Position numbers and translations under genes: made by a program. Below are positions 16,447-25,049 of a stretch of 64,000 nt of DNA, piece after piece. Position 1 is the stretch's first letter; each line of letters begins with the position of its first letter. Source of the stretch: an uncultured Eubacteriales bacterium (GTDB lineage: Bacteria; Bacillota; Clostridia; Oscillospirales; Oscillospiraceae). The stretch covers positions 1 to 64,000 of the forward strand of contig CABSBF010000006.1 in assembly GCA_902475855.1 (NCBI GenBank), written 5' to 3'. Under the pieces are notes generated by a model. That model searched no databases, was not told where the DNA came from, and saw nothing but the letters and a program-made list of their open reading frames with translations.

Positions 16447-16795
16447 ATAGGAATTCCCGGAAGGAAGCGGCAAAGCTCTCCTGCGCGGCGCGGCGAAGCG
16501 CGGCGCAGTAATCCTCATAAGCGGCGAGCAGTTTTTCTGCCTTTGGTGAAAGGGTCGCACCTCCTCCATGCCTGCCGCCCGTGGTGGATTCCAGCAGCTT
16601 GAAGCCCAAAGATTCCTCCGAGGTTTTGACGATCGTCCACGCCTTGGAATAGGCCATGCCCATCGAGGCGGCTGCCGCACGCAGGGACTTCAGCTCCCGC
16701 ACCCGGCGCAGCAGTTCCGCAATGCCGGGACCGAAGCACTTTTCCTCTGCAAAGAGCCGGATCGTCAGTACCGGTCGCAATGGTTTTTTCTCCAT
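16445..16795 (-). CDS. ModE-like winged-helix regulator (DNA-binding domain only)
   Basis: A 116-residue LysR-type winged-helix protein matching the N-terminal domain of the molybdate regulator ModE. Features are RVRELKSLRAAAASMGMAYSKAWTIV for the helix-turn-helix and STTGGRHGGGATLSP for the characteristic wing. The C-terminal molybdate-binding (Mop) domains of E. coli ModE are absent, as in many Firmicute versions, so any metal or cofactor signal must be sensed otherwise. It is divergent from yqeC-yqeB-selD, whose promoter overlaps a 22-bp palindrome. The predicted transcription start coincides with the ATG and no ribosome binding site is visible, so the mRNA may be leaderless. Confidence 0.85.
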   Translation of the reverse strand: MEKKPLRPVLTIRLFAEEKCFGPGIAELLRRVRELKSLRAAAASMGMAYSKAWTIVKTSEESLGFKLLESTTGGRHGGGATLSPKAEKLLAAYEDYCAALRRAAQESFAASFREFL

Positions 16796-16801
16796 AGAAT
16801 C

Positions 16802-16830
16802 AGTATAGCACGCACGCGGCGCATCGTCAA
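16802..16830 (-). promoter_or_regulatory. Promoter of the ModE-like gene
   Basis: Minus strand TTGACG, 17-bp spacer, TATACT. The -10 ends seven bases before the ATG, which puts the start of transcription on the start codon. Confidence 0.8.
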
Positions 16831-16840
16831 CGTTTTGCGG

Positions 16841-16869
16841 TTGACGAATTCCGAAGTGCGTGTTATTCT
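16841..16869 (+). promoter_or_regulatory. Promoter of yqeC-yqeB-selD
   Basis: TTGACG, 17-bp spacer, TATTCT. The -10 element lies inside the left half of a perfect palindrome, so the operon should be repressible at this point. Confidence 0.75.
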
Positions 16870-16883
16870 ATAGATAGAATAAC
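16862..16883 (+). promoter_or_regulatory. Palindromic operator, probable ModE-like binding site
   Basis: Perfect inverted repeat GTTATTCTAT-AG-ATAGAATAAC over the -10 and transcription start of yqeC. Its GTTAT...ATAAC ends recall ModE sites (CGTTATAT...ATATAACG). The adjacent divergent ModE-like gene is the natural candidate regulator. Confidence 0.75.
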
Positions 16884-16898
16884 GTATGGAGCGGGGCT

Positions 16899-17549
16899 AT
16901 GGCGTCTTTTTCGGAACAACTGCATCTTACACGCGGCCTGACTGCCATCATCGGCGGCGGCGGGAAGACCACGCTTCTGTACCGGCTGGCAGACGAGCTG
17001 TCAGCGTGCGGCAGCGTGATCGTTGCGACCTCCACCCACATCTGGCCGCCGGAGCATCTGCCTGTGCTGGAACGGACGGAAACGGTGCGTGGCGTCGTGT
17101 GTGTCGGCAGCCGCTGTGCCGGCGGAAAGCTCGGCGCGCCCGTGCAGTCCTTTTCCGAGTTGGCGCGGCTGGCGGAATTTGTCCTCGTCGAGGCGGACGG
17201 CTCTGCCGGGCGGCCGCTGAAGGCGCATCTGCCGCATGAGCCGGTCATTCCGGAAAATGCGGCGCAGGTGATCGCAGTCGTCGGCCTGAACGGGATGGGA
17301 CGGCCTATCTGCGAGGCGGCGCACCGGCCTGAGGTGTTTGCGCACCTGGCGGGCGCGGCGGTCGATGCCCCGGCTGCGCCGGAGCACGCCGCGCGGGTTC
17401 TGGCGGCGGAGGGACTGCATACCCGGGTGCTTCTGAATCAGGCCGACGCACCGGAGCGCATTGCCGCAGGAGAGCGGATTGCAGAGCACCTTCTCTGCCC
17501 TGCGGTGCTTGCCTCACTTCAAAAAGGAGAGATACTATGCTCGTACTGA
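16899..17549 (+). CDS. yqeC: YqeC, selenium-dependent molybdenum hydroxylase accessory protein
   Basis: A 216-residue P-loop protein of the YqeC family. Residues 14-24 give the nucleotide-binding AIIGGGGKTT, then VIVATSTHIWPP and LVEADGSAGRPLKAHLPHEPVIP, hallmark segments of this family. Family genome patterns tie it to maturation of selenium-dependent molybdenum hydroxylases such as xanthine dehydrogenase; the exact reaction is not known. It has a GGAGCGGGG site and starts 16 bases after the palindromic operator. Its end overlaps yqeB by 13 bases. The operon yqeC-yqeB-selD is a compact labile-selenium unit; the hydroxylase itself is not in the window. Confidence 0.87.
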   Translation: MASFSEQLHLTRGLTAIIGGGGKTTLLYRLADELSACGSVIVATSTHIWPPEHLPVLERTETVRGVVCVGSRCAGGKLGAPVQSFSELARLAEFVLVEADGSAGRPLKAHLPHEPVIPENAAQVIAVVGLNGMGRPICEAAHRPEVFAHLAGAAVDAPAAPEHAARVLAAEGLHTRVLLNQADAPERIAAGERIAEHLLCPAVLASLQKGEILCSY

Positions 17550-18355
17550 TTCGCGGTGCGGGGGATCTTGCCTCCGGCATTGCCCTGCGCCTGCACCATG
17601 CACATATGAATATCGTTATGACCGATCTGCCGCATCCGACGGCCATCCGGCGGACGGTCTGCTTCTCGCAGGCGCTGCTGTTCGGCGCGATGCGGGTCGA
17701 GGACGTCACCGCCGAGCGCGCCGCATCCGTGCAGGACATCCCGGCGATTCTGGAGCGCGGCAGCATCGCGGTGCTGGCCGACCCGGAGGCGAAGTGCATT
17801 GCACAGCTTCGCCCCGACGCAGTGGTGGATGCGATTCTTGCCAAGCGCAACCTCGGTACGCGCATCACGGATGCGCCCTGTGTCATCGGTGTGGGGCCGG
17901 GCTTCACTGCGGGCGCAGACTGCCACGCGGCGGTGGAAACGATGCGCGGCCACTATCTCGGCCGGGTCATTACCGAAGGAAGCCCCATTCCGAACACGAA
18001 TATTCCGGGGCTCATCGGCGGCTTTGCCGGAGAGCGCGTCCTGCGGGCGCCGGCTGACGGGGTATTCCGTCAGCTTCTGGACATCGGCGCGGCGGTCAAA
18101 GCCGGCGACGTTGCCGGCGAGGTCGCGGGGGAGCCCATGCGCTGCCATATTGACGGCGTCCTGCGCGGGATCCTGGCCGACGGCACGCCCGTCCACAAGG
18201 GAATGAAGGCGGGAGACGTCGACCCGCGCGGCGAAACGGCGTATTGCAGTACCGTGTCCGACAAGGCCCTGGCCGTCGGCGGCGGTGTTTTGCAGGCAAT
18301 CCTGCAATTTTCAAGAATACTGGAGGGCTTTGAACCATGGAAGATATCAAACTGA
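17537..18355 (+). CDS. yqeB: YqeB, selenium-dependent molybdenum hydroxylase accessory protein
   Basis: A 272-residue YqeB-family protein with an N-terminal Rossmann-like motif (LVLIRGAGDLASGIALRLHHA) and conserved segments VCFSQALLFGA, DAILAKRNLGT, VIGVGPGFTAG, EGSPIPNTNIPG, and a C-terminal IDGVLRGILADGTPV...KAGDVDPRG. It is related to XdhC-type maturation factors and co-occurs with yqeC and orphan selD in genomes that make selenium-dependent molybdenum hydroxylases. It overlaps both neighbours (13 and 19 bases), so the three products are made together. The precise step, perhaps delivery of selenium to the molybdenum cofactor, is inferred from the family. Confidence 0.87.
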   Translation: MLVLIRGAGDLASGIALRLHHAHMNIVMTDLPHPTAIRRTVCFSQALLFGAMRVEDVTAERAASVQDIPAILERGSIAVLADPEAKCIAQLRPDAVVDAILAKRNLGTRITDAPCVIGVGPGFTAGADCHAAVETMRGHYLGRVITEGSPIPNTNIPGLIGGFAGERVLRAPADGVFRQLLDIGAAVKAGDVAGEVAGEPMRCHIDGVLRGILADGTPVHKGMKAGDVDPRGETAYCSTVSDKALAVGGGVLQAILQFSRILEGFEPWKISN

Positions 18356-19371
18356 CCAAACTTGCAAAATGTGCCGGGTGCGGCGCGAAGGTGGGAGCGG
18401 GTGTGCTGGCGAAGCTGCTCGACGGCATCCGGGTTCATTCCGACCCCAATCTGCTCGTTGGCTTTGACAAATCGGACGACGCCTCGGTCTACAAGGTCAC
18501 GGACGAGCTTGCGCTCGTGCAGACCGTGGACTTTTTCCCGCCCATTGACGACGATCCCTATACCTTCGGCCAGATCGCCGCGACCAATGCCCTGTCCGAT
18601 GTCTATGCCATGGGCGGCGAGCCGAAGCTGGCGCTGAACATCATGGCGGTGCCGGACAGCCTGCCGAAGGAGGCTGTCCATGCTCTGCTGCGCGGCGGCT
18701 ATGACAAGGTCTATGAGGCCGGGGCAATCATCACGGGCGGCCACAGCATTCTGGACGACGAGCCGAAGTACGGCCTTGCCGTCACGGGCTTTGTCCACCC
18801 GGACAGGCTCCTGACCAATTCCGGCGCGAGGGCAGGGGACGTGCTGTTTTTGACCAAGCCGCTGGGCATCGGCATCCTGACGACGGCGGGAAAGGCGGAG
18901 CTGCTGGAACCGGAGGAGCGCACGCGTATCACGGCGCTCATGACGACGCTCAACAAGGGCGCGCGCGACGTGATGGTCAAATACCGCGTCCACGCCTGCA
19001 CGGACGTGACGGGCTTCAGCCTGATGGGGCACGGACTGGAGATGGCGCAGGGCAGCGACACGGAGCTGCACATTGACACTGCGCAGGTCGATTTCCTGCC
19101 GCGGGCGGTGGAATTTGCCGATATGGGCATTCTGCCCGCGGGAATGTACCGCAACCGCAACTTTGCGGAGGAATTCGTTGAGGCGGGGGAGACTCCGCTT
19201 GCCGTACAGGATGCGCTGTACGATCCGCAGACCTCCGGCGGGCTGCTCATCGCCGTGCATCCGGACGATGCCGAGGCGATGTATGCGGAGCTGAAGGATG
19301 CCGTGCCTTCGGCACAGCGCATCGGCACGGTAGAGCCCTACCGCGGCGGAAAACGGATTTTCCTGAGATAA
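18337..19371 (+). CDS. selD: Selenide, water dikinase (selenophosphate synthase)
   Basis: A 344-residue SelD that makes selenophosphate from selenide and ATP. The N-terminal active-site region reads LTKLAKCAGCGAKVGAG: the catalytic Cys (C15) and lysine (K18) are kept, while the second cysteine of the E. coli C-G-C-K motif is alanine. Other landmarks are SDDASVYKV, TVDFFPPIDDDPYTFGQIAA, GGHSILDDEPKYGL and DVTGFSLMGHG. No selA, selB or tRNA-Sec gene is seen nearby. With yqeB and yqeC beside it, its selenophosphate probably supports a molybdenum hydroxylase cofactor, though a role in selenoprotein synthesis is not excluded. A strong terminator follows. Confidence 0.95.
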   Translation: MEDIKLTKLAKCAGCGAKVGAGVLAKLLDGIRVHSDPNLLVGFDKSDDASVYKVTDELALVQTVDFFPPIDDDPYTFGQIAATNALSDVYAMGGEPKLALNIMAVPDSLPKEAVHALLRGGYDKVYEAGAIITGGHSILDDEPKYGLAVTGFVHPDRLLTNSGARAGDVLFLTKPLGIGILTTAGKAELLEPEERTRITALMTTLNKGARDVMVKYRVHACTDVTGFSLMGHGLEMAQGSDTELHIDTAQVDFLPRAVEFADMGILPAGMYRNRNFAEEFVEAGETPLAVQDALYDPQTSGGLLIAVHPDDAEAMYAELKDAVPSAQRIGTVEPYRGGKRIFLR

Positions 19372-19384
19372 AAAACTGCAAACT

Positions 19385-19404
19385 ACGGGCGCTGCCCGTT
19401 TTTT
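19385..19404 (+). terminator. Rho-independent terminator of yqeC-yqeB-selD
   Basis: ACGGGC-GCT-GCCCGT followed by six T residues, 14 bases past the selD stop codon. Confidence 0.85.
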
Positions 19405-19461
19405 GCAAGGCACTGTCTGTGAACATGAATTCACAATCAACGAACGAAAGGCGGAATTTCC

Positions 19462-20238
19462 ATGGCAACAAGGGGAAGACGGGTCCGCTCCATTGAAAAA
19501 TCCATTCAGCTTCTGGACTGCTTCTGGCAGGTGCGGCGGCCGCTCTCTCTGAGCGAACTGGAACGTATGACCGGCTGGGCGAAGAGCACCATCCACGGTC
19601 TGCTTGCCTCCATGCTGGACTCGGCCGTGGTCGAGCAGAATGCCACCGACGGCAAATACCGGCTGGGCTATCACCTGTTTGAGCTGGGGAGCGCCGTGAA
19701 TCAGGGCTGGAATGTGCCCGAGGTCTGCAAGCCGTATTTGCAGGGAATCGTCGATCAGCTCCATGAGTCGGCCTATCTGGCGCGGCTGTCCGGCGACGAG
19801 CTGATTCTGGTGGACTGCGAGGAACCGCACACCAGCTTCCGCGTGGCCTCCGAGGCGGGAACACGCCTGCCGCTGCACTGCACATCACAGGGAAAGATCA
19901 TTCTTGCCAACCGGCCGGCCAGCGAGGTCGGGTCACTGCTGCGGCGCAAGGAGCTGCACGCCTTTACGGATGCGACGGTCACGGATGTGAAGACGCTTTT
20001 GCAGGCGCTCCCTGCGCTGAAGCGCGCGGGCTATGCAGAGGAGCGGCAGGAATACCGGCTGGGACTGCAATCCGTTGCCGCGCCGATCTTTGACAGCCGC
20101 GGCGATTGCAGCTATGCCATCGGCGTGATCTGCATGGCGACGGTGAGCGAGGAGCGTTTTCTTGCCATGCGCACGGCGGTCGCGGCGGCGGCCTGCGCCG
20201 TGTCCGCCGAGCTCGGCTGGCAGAATCGCGGGAAATAA
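19462..20238 (+). CDS. IclR-family transcriptional regulator
   Basis: A 258-residue IclR-type regulator. Residues 8-70 form the winged helix-turn-helix (SIEKSIQLLDCF...LSLSELERMTGWAKSTIHGLL), and residues 85-250 the effector-binding domain, with the family pattern RLPLHCTSQGKIILAN and a C-terminal VAAPIFDSRGDCSYAIGVI. Such proteins usually control catabolic genes in response to small acids. It is flanked by terminators on both sides, so it is monocistronic and its target is not obvious. Its position right behind a selenium/molybdenum hydroxylase accessory unit leaves purine or aromatic catabolism as a possibility. The start has a GAAAGGCGG site. Confidence 0.88.
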   Translation: MATRGRRVRSIEKSIQLLDCFWQVRRPLSLSELERMTGWAKSTIHGLLASMLDSAVVEQNATDGKYRLGYHLFELGSAVNQGWNVPEVCKPYLQGIVDQLHESAYLARLSGDELILVDCEEPHTSFRVASEAGTRLPLHCTSQGKIILANRPASEVGSLLRRKELHAFTDATVTDVKTLLQALPALKRAGYAEERQEYRLGLQSVAAPIFDSRGDCSYAIGVICMATVSEERFLAMRTAVAAAACAVSAELGWQNRGK

Positions 20239-20252
20239 AAAAATCCCGGAGC

Positions 20253-20290
20253 ATCCGTCCTTTCCGCGGGGAAGGACGGATTTTTTCTCT
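20253..20290 (+). terminator. Rho-independent terminator of the IclR gene
   Basis: ATCCGTCCTT/AAGGACGGAT stem with a GC-rich 9-nt loop, followed by TTTTTTCTCTTTT. Confidence 0.87.
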
Positions 20291-20350
20291 TTTCAAGCGG
20301 TGAAAAATGTGGTATAGTAATTTAGAATATACAAAACAGAGGAAAACACC

Positions 20351-20725
20351 ATGGAACACGACGAACACGAACGCCTGCACGAGCTGGGCATTGCGCACGA
20401 GCATATACACGAGCATGAACATGATCACACGCATGAGCACGAGCACGGCCACAAGCACCCGCACGTGCATGAGAATCAGAAGCTGGTTTCCAACCGGCTG
20501 GCGCGCGCCATCGGCCATTTACAGAAGGTCAAGCGCATGGTGGACGAAAACGAGGACTGCTCGGCGGTGCTGGTGCAGCTTGCCGCTGTCCGCGCCGCGC
20601 TGGAGAGTACCGGCAAGGTGATTCTGCAGGATCACATTCAGCACTGCATCGTCGATGCGGTGGAGGAGGGCGACGAGCAGGCGATCAGAGATCTCTGCGC
20701 CGCCATTGACAAATTTTTCAAGTAA
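20351..20725 (+). CDS. CsoR/FrmR-family metal-sensing repressor with His-rich tail
   Basis: A 124-residue protein. Residues 45-124 are a DUF156/CsoR domain with the copper-sensor pattern C70...H95...C99, whose spacings (25 and 4) match CsoR C36-H61-C65. Residues 1-42 form an extension with 16 histidines, mostly in alternate His-x pattern ([21 protein letters not shown]), a likely binding tail for nickel, zinc, cobalt or copper. CsoR-family tetramers release DNA when metal binds. No transporter or metallochaperone gene adjoins it; lepA follows 13 bases downstream, so the two may be cotranscribed. A TATAGT -10-like element lies at 20313. The metal specificity cannot be set from sequence. Confidence 0.85.
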   Translation: MEHDEHERLHELGIAHEHIHEHEHDHTHEHEHGHKHPHVHENQKLVSNRLARAIGHLQKVKRMVDENEDCSAVLVQLAAVRAALESTGKVILQDHIQHCIVDAVEEGDEQAIRDLCAAIDKFFK

Positions 20726-20738
20726 AGCAGGAGCGACT

Positions 20739-22540
<1,802 letters not shown>

Positions 22541-22544
<4 letters not shown>

Positions 22545-22981
22545 GAACGGTCACGATCTACACCGACGGCGCCTGCTCCGGGAATCCCGGTCCCGGCGGC
22601 TGGGGCGCGATCCTGGAGTGGAACGGCGTGGAAAAAGAGCTGTCCGGCGGCGAAGCACAGACAACCAATAACCGGATGGAACTGACGGCGGTCATCTCGG
22701 CGCTGAGCGCACTCAAAGAGCCCTGCCATGTGGAATTGTACACGGACTCCAAGTACGTGGCCGACGCGGTGATGAAGCGCTGGGTCTATGCATGGAAAGC
22801 GAAGGGCTGGGTCAAGTCGGACAAGAAGCCTGCGCTGAACGTCGACCTGTGGGAAAAGCTTCTGCCGCTTCTCAAAACGCACGAGGTCACGTGGCACTGG
22901 GTCAAGGGTCATGCCGAAAATGAAAAAAACAACCGCTGCGACAAGCTGGCGGTTGCGCAGAGTCAGAAATTCCGGGCCTGA
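22541..22981 (+). CDS. rnhA: Ribonuclease HI
   Basis: A 146-residue RNase HI that cuts RNA in RNA-DNA hybrids. The four acidic catalytic residues are visible: D9 ([14 protein letters not shown]), E47 (NRMEL), D69 (YTDSKYV) and the D in NNRCDKLA. The basic handle region ([18 protein letters not shown]) typical of the E. coli-like enzyme is present. It overlaps the lepA stop codon by four bases and precedes lspA by 13 bases. Confidence 0.95.
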
Positions 22982-22994
22982 GAAAGGAACTGCT

Positions 22995-23471
22995 ATGTTT
23001 TATGTAATCATGGCCGCACTCGCGGCGGCGGTGGTCGGACTCGACCAGTGGACCAAATGGCTGACGGTGCAGAACATTCCCCTGCACGCGCAGGGCGAGA
23101 GCATCCTCGGCATCTTCAGCATTACACATATTGAAAATACCGGCGGCGCATGGGGGATGCTGGGCGGCCAGATGTGGCTGTTCACCCTTGTGATGGCGGC
23201 ATTCCTGGTGCTGCTGGTCGTCGCCGTCTGGAAGAAGTGGCTGACGAAGAAATTTGAGCTGCTCTGCCTTGCGGCCATCGCCGGCGGCGGCATCGGCAAT
23301 ATGATCGACCGTCTGCGCTTCGGCCGGGTGACGGATATGATCCAGCTCGATTTTGTCGATTTTCCGGTCTTTAACGTCGCCGACTGCTTTATCACGACGG
23401 GCTGCGCCCTGCTGGTGATCTACCTGCTGTTTTTCGACCGGCAGAAAAAGAAAGATGAACCTGAGAGCTGA
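22995..23471 (+). CDS. lspA: Lipoprotein signal peptidase II
   Basis: A 158-residue membrane aspartyl peptidase that cleaves prolipoprotein signal peptides after Lgt has added lipid. It has four membrane segments, with the conserved regions LDQWTKW (N-terminal), ENTGGAWGML, MIDRLRFGRVTDMIQLDF (first catalytic Asp) and FNVADCFITTG (second catalytic Asp). The start has a GAAAGGA site. Its end overlaps the downstream RluA-family gene by 17 bases, the common clostridial lspA-rluD arrangement. The window encodes at least three predicted substrates (12477, 40225 and 42633). Confidence 0.95.
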   Translation: MFYVIMAALAAAVVGLDQWTKWLTVQNIPLHAQGESILGIFSITHIENTGGAWGMLGGQMWLFTLVMAAFLVLLVVAVWKKWLTKKFELLCLAAIAGGGIGNMIDRLRFGRVTDMIQLDFVDFPVFNVADCFITTGCALLVIYLLFFDRQKKKDEPES

Positions 23472-24360
23472 AGCGGGCGGGCAGCGGCTGGATGTTTTCC
23501 TGTCCGAAGCCGTGCCGGAGCTGACGCGCTCGGCGGCGCAGCGGCTGATCGCGCAGGGCCTTGTGACCTGCGGCGGCGCGCCGGTGAAGAAAAACGAAAA
23601 GACCGCGCCGGGCGCGGTCTATGAGGTGACAATCCCGGAACTTCAGGAAACGGAGCTGAAGGCGCAGGATATCCCGCTGGACGTGGTCTACGAGGATGCG
23701 GACGTGCTGGTCGTCAACAAGCCCAAGGGGCTGGTGGTACATCCGGCTGCGGGTCACGAGGACGGAACGCTCGTCAATGCGCTGCTGCATCACTGCGGCG
23801 ACAGCCTCTCCGGCATCAACGGAGAGAAGCGCCCCGGCATCGTCCACCGCATCGACATGGACACGAGCGGCCTTCTGATCGTGGCGAAAAACGATTTTGC
23901 ACACCAGAAGCTCTCCGAGCAGCTCAAGGATCATACGCTGCGCCGCACCTATGAGTGTATCGTGCGCGGCGGTTTCCGCGAGGACAGCGGCACGGTCAGC
24001 GCACCCATCGGCCGCGACGTGCGCGACCGTAAGCGCATGGCGGTAACGGAGAAGAACAGCCGCCCGGCGGTGACGCACTGGGAGGTCATCGCGCGCTATG
24101 GGCAGTATACGCATCTGCGCTGCCGCCTGGAAACCGGGCGGACGCATCAGATCCGCGTGCATATGGCCTATATCAACCATCCCATCGCGGGTGATCCGCT
24201 CTACGGCGTGAAAAAGCCGGAGCTGGGGCTGACAAGCCAGTGCCTGCACGCGAAGGAGCTGACCTTTCTGCATCCGCGCACGGGAGAGAAGATCACGGTT
24301 TCCTGCCCTCTGCCGGAGGAATTCCGGAACGCGCTGCAAAGGCTGCGCGGTGGATGCTGA
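23455..24360 (+). CDS. RluA-family RNA pseudouridine synthase (RluD-like)
   Basis: A 301-residue pseudouridine synthase. Residues 2-60 form an S4 RNA-binding domain, and residues 75-300 the catalytic domain with the active aspartate motif HRIDMDTSGLLIVAKN (the D in HRIDxxTSGLL), GRTHQIRVHMAYINHPIAGDPLYG and a leading VVNKPKGLVVHPAAGHEDGT. It converts specific uridines, most likely in 23S rRNA, to pseudouridine. It overlaps lspA and ends before a good terminator, closing the lepA run. Exact sites modified cannot be assigned. Confidence 0.92.
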   Translation: MNLRAEAGGQRLDVFLSEAVPELTRSAAQRLIAQGLVTCGGAPVKKNEKTAPGAVYEVTIPELQETELKAQDIPLDVVYEDADVLVVNKPKGLVVHPAAGHEDGTLVNALLHHCGDSLSGINGEKRPGIVHRIDMDTSGLLIVAKNDFAHQKLSEQLKDHTLRRTYECIVRGGFREDSGTVSAPIGRDVRDRKRMAVTEKNSRPAVTHWEVIARYGQYTHLRCRLETGRTHQIRVHMAYINHPIAGDPLYGVKKPELGLTSQCLHAKELTFLHPRTGEKITVSCPLPEEFRNALQRLRGGC

Positions 24361-24385
24361 AAACAGCGCCTGCTGACGAAAGAAA

Positions 24386-24428
24386 AGGACCGAACTGCGG
24401 CAATCGCCTCAGATCGGTCCTGTTTTTT
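24386..24428 (+). terminator. Rho-independent terminator closing the lepA-lspA-RluA run
   Basis: AGGACCGA/TCGGTCCT stem, a long 20-nt loop, then GTTTTTTC. Confidence 0.75.
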
Positions 24429-24458
24429 CAAACGGGAAGGTTTATACTATATAATATA

Positions 24459-24851
24459 TCACCAGAACTGCTTTCCGGCCTTGCGCTGCAAATAAATGTA
24501 CCAGCCGAAGCAGCCGAATGGCACGACGAGCTGCACCCAGTACAGCCAGTTGCCGACGAAGCTGCGGCGGACGAGGTAGAGCACAAGAATATCCAGCGCC
24601 GCGCAGAGGATCAGGGCAATGCCGAACAGGAGAAGGCGGGGCGCAATATAGTCAAAGAAGCCGTCCGGGTCGGTGCAGGCGGCGGGCTCACAGCCGCCGG
24701 GCAGGAGAACCTTGTTTTCAAAGAATGTGCACTCCCTGCGCACGCGGATGGAGGTATAGATGCAGTACACTCCCGTAGAGAGAAGGATGATGGCCATGAG
24801 CAGGTCGAGCAGATTGAACTGAGCGCCGAAGATCGTGTAGGTGTCGAGCAT
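24459..24851 (-). CDS. Small membrane protein of unknown function
   Basis: A 130-residue protein with three predicted membrane segments (about 13-33, 68-92 and 101-120), cysteine-containing loops (PGGCEPAACTDPDGFFDY) and a basic C-terminus (LQRKAGKQFW). I do not recognise the family. The start at 24851 has a GGAGGAAC site and a near-consensus promoter; a longer frame to 25037 crosses that promoter. It is divergent from prfC and converges on the RluA-family gene. No function is proposed. Confidence 0.75.
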   Translation of the reverse strand: MLDTYTIFGAQFNLLDLLMAIILLSTGVYCIYTSIRVRRECTFFENKVLLPGGCEPAACTDPDGFFDYIAPRLLLFGIALILCAALDILVLYLVRRSFVGNWLYWVQLVVPFGCFGWYIYLQRKAGKQFW

Positions 24852-24879
24852 ACGGGTTCCTCCAGATTTTATTGAAAAT

Positions 24880-24908
24880 ATTATAGCAACTCGCCCGGAA
24901 CATTGCAA
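24880..24908 (-). promoter_or_regulatory. Promoter of the small membrane protein gene
   Basis: Minus strand TTGCAA, 17-bp spacer, TATAAT. Confidence 0.8.
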
Positions 24909-24949
24909 CCGTTTTCTCCGAAAAAAGGGGATGATCGGCGGTTTTTCGC

Positions 24950-24978
24950 TTGTAATCAGACAGACGGTGTGGTAGAAT
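24950..24978 (+). promoter_or_regulatory. Promoter of prfC
   Basis: TTGTAA, 17-bp spacer, TAGAAT. The roughly 65-base leader carries a GTCCGT/ACGGAC stem-loop (about 25014-25034) just before the ribosome binding site. Confidence 0.75.
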
Positions 24979-25049
24979 ACATTCCGTATGTCAAGCTGTA
25001 TGCCTAGTTGCCCGTCCGTCCCGGCGGGAACGGACATGGGAGGAATATT

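Noticed and set aside
20351..20480. His-rich repeats in the CsoR-like gene as a cloning tag or assembly artefact
   Set aside because: The histidines alternate with Glu and others using mixed codons and are in frame with a full CsoR domain.
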